Assembly (NCBI RefSeq): GCF_038023995.1
Contig: NZ_CP150660.1
Span: forward strand, 3,946,130 to 4,010,129
DNA from: Polaribacter atrinae
Lineage (GTDB): Bacteria > Bacteroidota > Bacteroidia > Flavobacteriales > Flavobacteriaceae
Reading direction: 5' to 3'
DNA: 64,000 nt
Position numbers and translations under genes: made by a program. The notes beneath the pieces are model-generated. The model saw nothing but the letters and a program-made list of their open reading frames with translations. It did no database searches and was not told where the DNA came from. Shown in pieces: positions 45,649-54,451 of this stretch (its first letter is position 1; each line of letters starts with the position of its first letter).

Positions 45649-45976
45649 GTTGCTGATGGTAAAATATCTTTTTACAATTTCTAAGTAGTGCTTTTTGATA
45701 TTGATGATTTTTAATCTAAACAGCACTAAATTAAAAATAAGAAAAATATTAAATTTAAGTATTTATGGTTTTGCGTTAGGGATAGTAGTGGTATCCTTTT
45801 TTACTTTTTTGTAAAAAAGATGTAACGGATAGCCCGCCCTTTTTTAGGGAACGCCCTAATAAAACAATATAGAAAAGAGTGTCCTTTTGTTTGTTGTAAC
45901 TTTGTAAATATGTCAGACTTCTATTCTGTGGCATGTAAATTGACATTGGTATTTATCTATATTCTTAAAATAAAAC
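45649..45976. other. Divergent intergenic region
   Basis: About 330 nt between the carboxylase operon and an ABC exporter. It holds a short G/C-rich self-complementary patch (GCCCGCCC near 45831 and AGGGAACGCCC near 45847) and TAACTTTG (45897-45904), a -7-like element for the ABC gene without a matching -33. No ORF or RNA gene seen. Confidence 0.4.
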
Positions 45977-47743
45977 ATGCAACATCTTAAAGATTCAAAA
46001 AAAAATAAAACCCAACCTAGAGTAACTTTAAAACAGGCTTTTAAAACCATTATTTGGCCAAGAAGAAACTTGGTTTTTTTAGGTTTAATTTTAATTATTA
46101 TTAGAAGTTTATCTGGTTTTGTTTTGCCAATGCAGAGTAAAGTTTTAATGGATGAGGTAGTTCCTAATAAAAATTACAGTCAATTATATAACTTAATCTT
46201 TATTGTTATTGGTGCTATTTTAGTACAAGCAATTACTTCCTTTTTATTGACAAAAGTATTGAGTATTCAGGCGCAATATTTAATTTCGGAATTAAGAGCG
46301 CAAGTACAAAGAAAAGTATTGTCTTTGCCTATTAGCTTTTTTGATAACACAAAATCTGGTGCTTTAGTTTCTAGAATTATGACCGATGTAGAAGGTGTTA
46401 GAAATTTAATTGGTACTGGTTTGGTTCAATTAATTGGAGGTTCTTTTACAGCAATTGTAACTTTGGTTATTCTGATTAAAATGAATGTTTGGATGACGGT
46501 TTTTACTTTTGTGCCTTTATCAATCTTCGGATTTATTGCTTTAAAATCTTTTAAATACATACGACCTATTTTTAGAGCCAGAGGAAAAATTAATGCAGAA
46601 GTAAAAGGACGTTTAACAGAAACTTTAGGTGGAATTAGAGTCATTAAAGCTTTTAATGCAGAAGAGCAAGAAAGTAAAATATTTGAAAAAGGAGTCGCAG
46701 ACATTTTTATAAATGTTAAAAAAAGTTTGACTGCAACTGCGATTATGACAAGTTCATCAACGTTGTTAATTGGGTTAGCAACTACCGGAGTTATGGGAAT
46801 TGGAGGTTATTTTATGATACAAGGTACTATGACGTTTGGTGAGTTTATTAAATTTACATTTCTACTCGCATTTATGGTTGCTCCAATTGTGCAAATGAGT
46901 AATATTGGTAGTCAATTAACGGAAGCTTTGGCAGGTTTAGATAGAACTGAAGAGTTGATGAATATGGCTGCAGAAGAAGATGATAAAGACAGAACGATTG
47001 TTTTGGATGATTTAAAAGGAGAAATTATTTTTGATGATGTTTCTTTTGAATATGAAGAAGGAAAAGAAGTGTTGAATAACATCAACTTTAAAGTACCTTC
47101 TGGTTCTGTAACCGCTTTGGTGGGAAGTTCTGGTTCTGGTAAATCTACCATTGCGGGTTTATCTGCCACTTTTTTAAATCCGAAATCGGGTACGATTACA
47201 ATTGACAATCAAGATATGTCCAAGGTAAAACTATCTAGTTACAGAAAAAATTTGGGAGTTGTTTTACAAGATGAATTTTTATTTGAAGGAACGATTAGAC
47301 AAAACATTTTATTTCCTAGACCAGATGCAACAGAAGAGGAATTACAGAATGCAGTGAAAGCTGCCTATGTAGACGAATTTACAGACAGGTTTGATGATGG
47401 TTTAGATACTTTAATTGGTGAAAGAGGTGTGAAGCTTTCTGGTGGTCAGCGTCAGCGATTGGCAATTGCAAGAGCTATTTTAGCAGATCCAAAAATTATT
47501 ATTTTAGATGAGGCAACGTCTAGTTTAGATACAGAAAGTGAGTCTTTAATTCAGAAAAGTTTATCAGAATTAGTTAAAGACAGAACTACCATTGTAATTG
47601 CACACAGATTGAGTACGATTAAGCAAGCGGATCAAATTCTAGTAATAGAAGCAGGAAGTATTGCAGAGAGAGGAACCCATGATGAGCTGATTGCTAAACA
47701 AGGTAGGTATTTTGATTTATACACCTATCAATCTAAAATTTAA
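45977..47743 (+). CDS. ABC transporter, fused permease/ATPase (MsbA-like)
   Basis: 588-aa half-transporter that works as a homodimer. Six membrane segments (residues ~30-320) precede a nucleotide-binding domain with Walker A VGSSGSGKST, Q-loop VVLQDEFLFEG, signature KLSGGQRQR, Walker B IIILDEAT and the H-loop IVIAHRLST. Relatives export lipids, drugs or peptides. There is no partner gene nearby to narrow the substrate. Confidence 0.94.
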   Translation: MQHLKDSKKNKTQPRVTLKQAFKTIIWPRRNLVFLGLILIIIRSLSGFVLPMQSKVLMDEVVPNKNYSQLYNLIFIVIGAILVQAITSFLLTKVLSIQAQYLISELRAQVQRKVLSLPISFFDNTKSGALVSRIMTDVEGVRNLIGTGLVQLIGGSFTAIVTLVILIKMNVWMTVFTFVPLSIFGFIALKSFKYIRPIFRARGKINAEVKGRLTETLGGIRVIKAFNAEEQESKIFEKGVADIFINVKKSLTATAIMTSSSTLLIGLATTGVMGIGGYFMIQGTMTFGEFIKFTFLLAFMVAPIVQMSNIGSQLTEALAGLDRTEELMNMAAEEDDKDRTIVLDDLKGEIIFDDVSFEYEEGKEVLNNINFKVPSGSVTALVGSSGSGKSTIAGLSATFLNPKSGTITIDNQDMSKVKLSSYRKNLGVVLQDEFLFEGTIRQNILFPRPDATEEELQNAVKAAYVDEFTDRFDDGLDTLIGERGVKLSGGQRQRLAIARAILADPKIIILDEATSSLDTESESLIQKSLSELVKDRTTIVIAHRLSTIKQADQILVIEAGSIAERGTHDELIAKQGRYFDLYTYQSKI

Positions 47744-47822
47744 ATTTAGTAGATTCTTTTTGTAAAGAAAAATCAATAAAAACGACTTCGTAAATTATCG
47801 AATTTAAATATATTATCGAATT

Positions 47823-48590
47823 ATGAAAAAAGTACTTTTATTGTTAATTGTAGCATTTGTTATTTCTTGTAAGAATGAACCTAAAAATGAGGTAAAAACA
47901 ACAGTTAAAAAAGTTGAGGTTAAAGAAGAAAGTTTCCCTGCGGAATTAGGAAAAGTTTTTGAAGCTCACGGAGGAATTGATACTTGGAGAAATGCAGAAA
48001 TTTTATCGTTTAAAAAAGGAGATGAAGTACATACAATAGATTTAAAATCTCGTATAAATGTAATTCATGCACCTAAGTATGCTGTTGGTTTTGACGGAAC
48101 AAATGTTTGGTTAGATGAAGCAGAGGAAGGAAGTTTTAAGGGAACCCCTGCTTTTTATCATAACCTTTTCTTCTATTTCTATGCCATGCCTTTTGTATTA
48201 GCGGATGAAGGGATTACTTATGAAAAAATAGCTCCTTTAACTTTTGATAATGTAGAATATCCTGGTTATAAAATTTCTTTTAATGCGGATGCAGGTAGTT
48301 CTCCTGACGATAACTACAAATTATATTACAACCCAAAAACATATCAAATGGAATGGTTGGCGTATACGGCTACCTTTAGTACTAAAAAAACAAGCGATAA
48401 ATTTAATGTAATTAAATATGGTAAATGGAACAATCTAAACGGATTGGTTTTACCTTCTGAAATTACTTGGTTTAAAACTGACGAAGCTGGTGTACCAACA
48501 GAAGCTGCAAGACCTGCAATGGTATTTATGGAGGCATCAATAAATAAAAATGATTTAACAGATTCATTTTTTTCTAAGCCTGTAAAGTAA
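47823..48590 (+). CDS. DUF6503 lipoprotein, first of a tandem pair
   Basis: 255-aa lipoprotein with lipobox VISC followed by Lys, then a Lys/Glu linker and a beta-rich DUF6503-type domain (GKVFEAHGGIDTWRNAE ... LYYNPKTYQMEWLAY). The 48626 gene is a clear paralogue 35 nt downstream, sharing the same start, GKVFEAHGGI, FYFYAMPFVLAD and SPDDNY stretches. The Lys at +2 of the mature protein is compatible with the Bacteroidota surface-export signal only in part. Function unknown. Confidence 0.85.
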   Translation: MKKVLLLLIVAFVISCKNEPKNEVKTTVKKVEVKEESFPAELGKVFEAHGGIDTWRNAEILSFKKGDEVHTIDLKSRINVIHAPKYAVGFDGTNVWLDEAEEGSFKGTPAFYHNLFFYFYAMPFVLADEGITYEKIAPLTFDNVEYPGYKISFNADAGSSPDDNYKLYYNPKTYQMEWLAYTATFSTKKTSDKFNVIKYGKWNNLNGLVLPSEITWFKTDEAGVPTEAARPAMVFMEASINKNDLTDSFFSKPVK

Positions 48591-48625
48591 ATATATTTGC
48601 AACTATATAATTTAAAGTTTAGAAG

Positions 48626-49390
48626 ATGAAAAAAATAATTTTATTGTTAATTGTTGTAATTGCAGTTTCATGTAAAAATGAATCTAAAAAAGAGGTTAAA
48701 ACAGAAGTAAAGAAAGTAGAGGTACAAAAAGAAACATTTCCAGAAGAATTAGGAAAAGTTTTTGAAGCTCACGGAGGTATTAAGGAATGGAGAAAAGTGC
48801 AAGTATTATCTTTTAATAAAGAAGATGAGGTACATATTACCGATTTACATTCTCGTAAGATAATTGTAAAATCACCAAAATATTCATTAGGTTTTGATGG
48901 AAATGAAATTTGGTCTTTAGAAGAGGTTGAAGGTGGTTTAAAAAGAGATCCTGCTTTTTATTACAACTTATATTTTTATTTTTATGCCATGCCTTTTGTC
49001 TTGGCAGATGACGGAATTACTTATGAAAAAGTAGATGATTTTGTGTTTGAAGGAGTCAATTATCCTGGTTATAAAATTTCTTATAAAGCAAACGTAGGTA
49101 CTTCTCCTGATGATAATTATATTGTGTATTACAATCCAGAAACCTTTAAAATGGAATGGTTAGCGTATACGGTAACATTTAAATCTAAAGCTCCTGTTGA
49201 TACTTATAAAATGATAAGATATAATTCTTGGGAAAACGTAAGTGGTTTTATCTTACCTAAACAAATTACTTGGTATTCTAAAGATGAAAAAGATTTATAT
49301 ACACCAACAGCTAAAATTGTAGATTTTAAATTGCCTTTGGTGAGTCCAGTAAAATTAGCAGATTCATTTTTTGAAAAACGTGTAAAATAA
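48626..49390 (+). CDS. DUF6503 lipoprotein, second of a tandem pair
   Basis: 254-aa paralogue of the 47823 product, with lipobox AVSC-Lys and the same domain. Many positions differ in the C-terminal third (SPVKLADSFFEKRVK against DLTDSFFSKPVK), so the copies have diverged after duplication rather than being a recent repeat. A strong hairpin follows its stop (49406-49438). Confidence 0.85.
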   Translation: MKKIILLLIVVIAVSCKNESKKEVKTEVKKVEVQKETFPEELGKVFEAHGGIKEWRKVQVLSFNKEDEVHITDLHSRKIIVKSPKYSLGFDGNEIWSLEEVEGGLKRDPAFYYNLYFYFYAMPFVLADDGITYEKVDDFVFEGVNYPGYKISYKANVGTSPDDNYIVYYNPETFKMEWLAYTVTFKSKAPVDTYKMIRYNSWENVSGFILPKQITWYSKDEKDLYTPTAKIVDFKLPLVSPVKLADSFFEKRVK

Positions 49391-49405
49391 CTTTAACATA
49401 AAAAA

Positions 49406-49438
49406 GTAAGCGTCGTTTTTTACAAAACGACGACTTAC
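49406..49438 (-). terminator. Hairpin after the DUF6503 pair
   Basis: A 14-bp stem with a one-base bulge (GTAAGCGTCGTTTT / AAAACGACGACTTAC) and loop TTAC. A T6 run lies on the minus-strand side only. It is 43 nt before the left border of the cassette-like units. Confidence 0.6.
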
Positions 49439-49480
49439 CAAGTAAACTAATAAAACCAAGTATTAGTACTAATATTAGAA

Positions 49481-50360
49481 GTTGCCACACATATGACAGC
49501 ACTCTTGGCTAATCGAAATGACCATTCCACTTATTTTGATTTTTAATAGAATAAACTGACTTTATATTCGTCTGAAATAAGAACCAAATGAAAAAAACCT
49601 TTTACATATTATTCTTTTTATTAATAAACATTTCTCTATTATTTGCTCAAGAGAATAAAAAAAGAACATATGAGATTTCAGTTATTAATCAACCTCAAAA
49701 AGTTGAATTAATCGAATACGGAAATGGAAAATATGCTGGAAATGTAATTACAGAAATTACAAAAGGAAAATGGCGGACAAATTGGTTGAACAGAACTTGG
49801 AGAAATTTATGGAATATAAAAGATAAAGACATTGTCGATAAAAATCCAATAGACGAAAAAGTTGTGAAAGAACTAATGACCGAACTCAAAGAAAATGAAA
49901 TTGAAACTATAAAAAAGTGTAGCGAAGACGTAGAATGCAGTAAATACGGATTTCTTGATAGTGGAGGCGTTTTCTTTAAAATCAAATCAACTAACATTGA
50001 AAGAGAATATGGATTTGAAGAAATCTATCCTTTAAAAGAGAATAATAAAGAAAAAATTGAATTACGTTTTAAAGCACAGAAACTGATTACGATTGTTTAC
50101 AAACACATTGATTTAAAGCAAAAATTCTCTGAATTGTTCAAACGACTTCCGAGAGGTTATTATAATTGGTATCAAGCAAGTGGACATTCTATAGTGACAA
50201 TAAAAAACAGAAAGCGGAAAAAATAAATACGTGTGGCAACACCGTATATAATTTATTGCTGGCTTCTTGCCTACTTGCGAAAGTCCTCGCGGACTTTCTT
50301 GGTCGATAATTATTTACTAAATTAGTTGCTTGAAACACGCAACAAATCATATACAAAACC
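49481..50360 (+). mobile_element. Cassette-like unit 1
   Basis: Unit bounded by GTTGCCACACATA (49481-49493) and ending with the structured repeat at 50235-50367. The left-end sequence is the reverse complement of TACGTGTGGCAAC (50228-50240) at the start of its own repeat, at 12 of 13 positions. It carries one gene (49588-50226) whose stop is next to the repeat. This is the geometry of an integron gene cassette, but the cores GTTGCCA and GTTAGCT do not fit GTTRRRY and no integrase gene is in the window. Confidence 0.5.
49588..50226 (+). CDS. Hypothetical exported protein (cassette gene 1)
   Basis: 212-aa protein with a signal peptide (FYILFFLLINISLLFAQ) and a basic, tryptophan-rich region (RTNWLNRTWRNLWNIK). 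It has two cysteines in KKCSEDVECSKY and a basic C-terminus RKRKK. No known domain. The gene lies alone between cassette-type borders. Its stop codon is 8 nt before the structured repeat begins. Confidence 0.72.
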   Translation: MKKTFYILFFLLINISLLFAQENKKRTYEISVINQPQKVELIEYGNGKYAGNVITEITKGKWRTNWLNRTWRNLWNIKDKDIVDKNPIDEKVVKELMTELKENEIETIKKCSEDVECSKYGFLDSGGVFFKIKSTNIEREYGFEEIYPLKENNKEKIELRFKAQKLITIVYKHIDLKQKFSELFKRLPRGYYNWYQASGHSIVTIKNRKRKK

Positions 50361-50367
50361 GTTAGCT
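50235..50367 (+). repeat. attC-like structured repeat 1
   Basis: 133 bp from GGCAAC to GTTAGCT. It is clearly homologous, with a few small indels, to repeat 2 (50919-51049). The outer arms pair (AACACCGTATATAATTTATTGC region with GCAACAAATCATATACA...CGTT). The apex is a perfect hairpin GAAAGTCC-TCGC-GGACTTTC. It follows the 49588 stop codon closely. Confidence 0.7.
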
Positions 50368-51042
50368 ATAATACAAGCATAATTGAGACCTATTCAATAA
50401 CTTAACACAATAAATCTAAATATCGATAATGAAAAGAACAATTATAGGAATTACAATTCTAATGGTATTTCTGATTTTTTCTTGCAATAGAAAGAATCAA
50501 GAATCTAAAAATGAAACTGAGAATAATCAAATTGAACAACTAGAGAAATCAGTCTCTAAAATATATGAAAATATAATTTCAAAGAATAATGGAAAATATC
50601 CTAGTGAAATTAAACTTTTCGGAAATAATGAAATTTCAGACAGATTGAAAGAATTAACAGGAGCCAACTATAAAGAAATTGTAGAAAAGTTTAATGTTGA
50701 GACTCCTATAGTTTCTGAAAATAGCATCTATAAATTAACAGGTTGCTTAAAACATAATTGTCCAGCTTACATGATTACAATTCTTTATGATTCCATCATG
50801 GATAACCTAAATGTAATAGTTGATAGAAATGGAAAAATTATGGAATTTAAAGAAAAAGAAAAGATTCACCTGACGGAGACGTTAAAAAGAAAATGATAAA
50901 CCGAAAATAAGTACTATAGCCAACACCGTATATAATTTATTGCTAGTTCTAGCCTACTTACGAAAATCCTCGCGGATTTTCTATTCGGTATGTATTTGCT
51001 AAATTAGGTGCTTAAAACACGCAACAAACCATATACAACAAC
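50361..51042 (+). mobile_element. Cassette-like unit 2
   Basis: Starts GTTAGCTATAATAC (50361-50374), which is complementary to GTACTATAGCCAAC (50911-50924) at the start of its own terminal repeat in 12 of 14 positions, with both differences being transitions. Carries one gene (50429-50896) and ends at the GTT of 51043. The start sequence differs from that of unit 1, and each matches its own repeat, as in circularising cassettes. Confidence 0.5.
50429..50896 (+). CDS. Hypothetical lipoprotein (cassette gene 2)
   Basis: 155-aa lipoprotein: hydrophobic start with lipobox IFSC followed by Asn, then a helical linker (NNQIEQLEKSVSKIYENI) and a small alpha/beta domain with the segment YKLTGCLKHNCPAYMITILYD. 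This has the flavour of an inhibitor- or DUF-type periplasmic protein but no family is recognised. It stands alone between two structured repeats. Confidence 0.72.
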   Translation: MKRTIIGITILMVFLIFSCNRKNQESKNETENNQIEQLEKSVSKIYENIISKNNGKYPSEIKLFGNNEISDRLKELTGANYKEIVEKFNVETPIVSENSIYKLTGCLKHNCPAYMITILYDSIMDNLNVIVDRNGKIMEFKEKEKIHLTETLKRK

Positions 51043-51049
51043 GTTAGCT
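50919..51049 (+). repeat. attC-like structured repeat 2
   Basis: 131 bp from GCCAAC to GTTAGCT. Apex hairpin GAAAATCC-TCGC-GGATTTTC: compared with repeat 1 one A-T pair replaces a G-C pair, a compensatory change. The end cores AGCCAAC and GTTAGCT are near-inverted, as R'' and R' cores of attC sites are. Confidence 0.7.
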
Positions 51050-51062
51050 TTCTAATAATTTT

Positions 51063-51587
51063 TTATTCGGAATACGGTTTGTGATCATAACTCAAAACCC
51101 TTTTTAATTTCCAAATATTATTTTCTAAAATCCAAAGGTGTGTAAAAGCTGCAATTCCAACAGTTTTTAATACACCTTTTTGTTTTTCTTGAAACGTGTG
51201 TTTTCCTTTCTGAATGGCGCCATATAAAACGCCATTGTTTTTTAGTGGATGTACTTCTAAAGAATTAGCAACCAATTGTCTTGTATTGTTTCCTGGTTTA
51301 GTACAAAGGTTCTTCTTTATAATAGTTAAAAATTGTGTTTTGTTTTGTATACCAGAAACATCATGATAAAACTCAAAATCATCATCAATAATAGCATTTA
51401 GTTTTTCAGTTTAACAAAGATTAAACCCTCTTTTAAAAATAATACTGTCTTTAGATTTTAATGTTTTATAGAGATCAGAATTGTCATCAACTTGAGCGTT
51501 TAAAACAAAGTTATAGAATAACATTGCAATAAAAATAATCACTTTAATAACAAAAGAATTTCTAAATGGTTCTAAAAAAGAGTTCAT
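51063..51587 (-). pseudogene. DUF4440/SnoaL-like protein with an in-frame stop
   Basis: Reading from ATG 51587 gives 174 codons in one frame to the stop at 51063, broken only by a TAA at codon 59 (plus-strand 51411-51413). This is a plausible CAA-to-TAA change (FNLC-stop-TEKLNAII). The N-terminus has a hydrophobic signal (IIFIAMLFYNFVLNAQ); after the stop come DDDFEFYHDVSG and HLWILENNIWKLKRVLSYDHKPY, typical of DUF4440 (NTF2-like fold). Its ATG overlaps the GIN-gene stop by 4 nt. Either a nonsense mutation or a base error. Confidence 0.72.
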
Positions 51588-52345
51588 AATAGTTGTTTAG
51601 TTTGGTTGATGAATTGGTGTTGTTTTTTAGAAATGCTTCCGCCAGAAGACGTTTTTTTATTGATTGATTTTGGGTTTCCTTTAAAATCAATATCTCCGCC
51701 GCTAGTTGCATATGCTTCTAATTTTTCTGAAGCATAAATATTAATATCTGCACCGCTTGTTACCTTAGCAATGGTATTTTTACTTTCTAAATCATACGCA
51801 TCTATAGAGCTTCCGCTTGTAGCGTTAGAAGCATGGTTTTTTGTAGTTCCTGCAATGTTAATATCTGCGCCACTTGTAGCATTAGTTGCTAGGCTAGTTG
51901 CATGTACAGTAATATTAATATCGGCACCACTAGTAGCAGAAATAGAAATGTCATTGGTATTTATAACTCCTTTTCCACGAACATCACTTCCGCTTGTGGC
52001 ACTTAAAAGTGTTAAGTCTGTAACAGTAACATGTACTTTTTTTGCTTTTGCTCTCCAAATACCTTTTTCTGAATAAACTTTTAAAATACCATCTTCAATT
52101 TCAGTCATAATAATATCGTGCAAGTTTTCATCTGCCTCTACAATTACTTTGTTTTTTGCACCTTGCGTTATGTATAAATCAATGCCTGTACTTACTTGAA
52201 TCCCTGTAAAGCTATTCGATGTTTTTCTTGTTTCCGTTATTACATTTCTGTTTCCGGTTACTCTATTTAACATATCTACTGCACAAGAAGTGAAAACCGT
52301 AGTTATAAATAGGATTGCGATAATTTTTGTTACTGATTTTTTCAT
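51584..52345 (-). CDS. GIN-domain lipoprotein (DUF2807)
   Basis: 253-aa lipoprotein with lipobox FTSC-Ala. It contains a right-handed beta-helix GIN domain with repeated LSATSGSDVRGKG / ATSGADINI / ATSGSSIDAY units (at least six ATSG repeats). Such proteins occur beside PspC and PadR genes in Bacteroidota; the function is probably envelope related but is not established. It overlaps the DUF4440 pseudogene by 4 nt and follows the PspC gene. Confidence 0.9.
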   Translation of the reverse strand: MKKSVTKIIAILFITTVFTSCAVDMLNRVTGNRNVITETRKTSNSFTGIQVSTGIDLYITQGAKNKVIVEADENLHDIIMTEIEDGILKVYSEKGIWRAKAKKVHVTVTDLTLLSATSGSDVRGKGVINTNDISISATSGADINITVHATSLATNATSGADINIAGTTKNHASNATSGSSIDAYDLESKNTIAKVTSGADINIYASEKLEAYATSGGDIDFKGNPKSINKKTSSGGSISKKQHQFINQTKQLL

Positions 52346-52438
52346 GAGTTTAGGTTGATTAGATTGTAAATGTCTTTTAATAGACGCTTAAAATCAAAGA
52401 TTGGTTACTCAGTTGTCAATTTTTATAGGTGAATTGTA

Positions 52439-54094
52439 TTAGATCGTCTTTTCATTACCGGTACAATCTGTACATTTTAAGGTTGTATCTGTCATTATAA
52501 AATGATGATTCGCCATGTCTTTGTCATAAATATCAGTTTCATTTTTTACATCGTCTAAAAAGTTTTTTATTGAATGATCAAAATAAACGGTGTTCCCTTC
52601 TGGAATATAAACTGTGATATTAACTTCTTCATTTTTCCATATATTTTTAAAGTTTGATAAATAATAAGCATCTAAAACAATCGTATTATTGATAATTTCA
52701 TATTTATATTCAATTCTTTCAGCATTCCAGTTTGCATTGTATCTAGTTTTTCCAGAAGACTCTTTTTGAAGAATTATATATGCTTCATTAGAATTACTTT
52801 TTTTTACATCGACATTAATATTATTAGAATATAATTTGTTTATTCCATCTATTTCAACTTGCTGTTTACTAGAATTTCTTCTTAAATTGTGTCTGTAGTA
52901 AATTTCATCGTCATTTATCATTTTTAAATTGATGGTATCTTTTTCGATGATATTTAAAGCTGTTTTCTTTATAAACTGACCGTCATTTACATGAGAGGTT
53001 CCGTATTCTATTCCTGTAAAAATCATGGTTAATAAAGCAATCACCCAAATACCTAGCAATGTTAATGAGGTTGGTTTGCTAATTTTTTTTACACTGCTCG
53101 ATAATATGCGCAAGCCTAAAACAAATAAGATTAAAAACGGAATACCAATTAATAAAAATGCTGCAAGTGTTAATACCCACTTTGGTAAAATTGCGTCATA
53201 GAAAAATGGCGGGTATTGTAAAAACTCTCCATTCACATTTAAAATCTCTAAACTTCCTACTGAAAACCCACCAATGATTAGTGATAAAATAACTGCACCA
53301 GCAATAAACACTAGTAGAATTCCAATAAATTTACCAATCACTTTAAAGAATACAAGAATAATCTTGCCTATGGTGTTGATGAAATCTTGTAATCCGTTAT
53401 TTTTTACCGGCTTTCCCGAAAAAGTCTGATTCATTTTTTCTGAAAACTCATTGGCACCATCTTTAAATTTTTCTGAAGCTTTATTCGCAAATTCGGTTAC
53501 ATTTTCTGAAACATTATTAAACTCTTCACGAATCTTTTTTTCGATATTATCAATGTTTACAGGTTCACCTTCCATCTGCAATTTTTCTGCGGTGGTTTTA
53601 GCTTCTGGTAATAAAATCCAAAGGATAATGTATAAGATTACTCCAAAACCAGCACCAAAGAATAAAGCTAATAAACCAAGGCGAATCCAAATAGTATCTA
53701 CATCAAAATAATGAGCAATACCTGCGGCAACTCCACCTAAAAATTTATCATCACCATCTCTAAAAAGCTTTTTTCCGGTAGAGTTATTTCTTTTATAAGA
53801 ATAGCTAGCATCGTTATATTCTTCTTCTGCACCAGCGTAATCTTCTGGTTGCCCCATAATTTTAATGATATCTTCTATATCACCTTCATTAATTACTTGT
53901 CTAGCATCTGTTATTTTTTCTGATAACAATTCGCTAATACGAGCTTCTATATCTGCTATGATTTCGTTTTTTCCTTGCGGATCATCGCTTAACGATCTAG
54001 AAATAGATTCTAGGTATCGTTTTAATTTCTGATAGGCAATTTCATCTATGTGGAAGAAAAATCCACCTAAATTTATGTTGATAGTCTTATTCAT
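52439..54094 (-). CDS. PspC-domain membrane protein
   Basis: 551-aa protein. An N-terminal soluble region (IADIEARISELLSEK) is followed by a PspC domain (about residues 108-165: DGDDKFLGGVAAGIAHYFDVD ... ILYIILWILLPEA). More membrane segments (about 235-365) and a C-terminal extracytoplasmic domain complete it. Full-length PspC proteins take part in the envelope stress response. It overlaps the PadR gene by 8 nt. Confidence 0.9.
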   Translation of the reverse strand: MNKTININLGGFFFHIDEIAYQKLKRYLESISRSLSDDPQGKNEIIADIEARISELLSEKITDARQVINEGDIEDIIKIMGQPEDYAGAEEEYNDASYSYKRNNSTGKKLFRDGDDKFLGGVAAGIAHYFDVDTIWIRLGLLALFFGAGFGVILYIILWILLPEAKTTAEKLQMEGEPVNIDNIEKKIREEFNNVSENVTEFANKASEKFKDGANEFSEKMNQTFSGKPVKNNGLQDFINTIGKIILVFFKVIGKFIGILLVFIAGAVILSLIIGGFSVGSLEILNVNGEFLQYPPFFYDAILPKWVLTLAAFLLIGIPFLILFVLGLRILSSSVKKISKPTSLTLLGIWVIALLTMIFTGIEYGTSHVNDGQFIKKTALNIIEKDTINLKMINDDEIYYRHNLRRNSSKQQVEIDGINKLYSNNINVDVKKSNSNEAYIILQKESSGKTRYNANWNAERIEYKYEIINNTIVLDAYYLSNFKNIWKNEEVNITVYIPEGNTVYFDHSIKNFLDDVKNETDIYDKDMANHHFIMTDTTLKCTDCTGNEKTI

Positions 54095-54431
54095 TTGTGG
54101 TTGGTTTTTTGCTGATTACTTGGTTTACTGCACTAACTAAATTACTCCATGTTTTGTCTAATTCTTTTATAAACATGCCTCCGTTTTCTGTTAAAACGTA
54201 ATACTTTCTTGGTGGTCCAGAGGTTGATTCTTCCCATCTGTAGGTTAGTAAACCTGCGTTTTTTAAACGGGTTAGTAACGGATATATGGTTCCTTCAACC
54301 ACAATCATTTCTGCACCTTTTAGCGTTTTAAGAATTTCAGAAGTATAGGCATCACCATTTTTTAAGATGGATAAAATGCAGTACTCTAAAACACCTTTTC
54401 GCATTTGTGCTTTTGTGTTTTCTATTTTCAT
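54087..54431 (-). CDS. PadR-family transcriptional regulator
   Basis: 114-aa winged-helix repressor. The family start RKGVLEYCILSILKNGDAYTSE is followed by the recognition helix EGTIYPLLTRLKNAGLLTYRW and the wing (SGPPRKYYVLTENG). It probably represses its own operon with the PspC, GIN and DUF4440 genes and responds to envelope stress or a small molecule. The next gene upstream (DUF4870) is 20 nt away. Confidence 0.94.
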   Translation of the reverse strand: MKIENTKAQMRKGVLEYCILSILKNGDAYTSEILKTLKGAEMIVVEGTIYPLLTRLKNAGLLTYRWEESTSGPPRKYYVLTENGGMFIKELDKTWSNLVSAVNQVISKKPTTNE

Positions 54432-54451
54432 TTAGTGTGGTTTTTAAATGA

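Noticed and set aside
50997..51008. TTGCTAAATTAG inside repeat 2 as another module motif copy
   Set aside because: Part of the structured repeat; the TATA end is missing and it is not upstream of an acid-related gene.
49481..51049. Canonical integron cassettes
   Set aside because: Core sites do not fit GTTRRRY/RYYYAAC and no integrase is in the window; kept only as integron-like.
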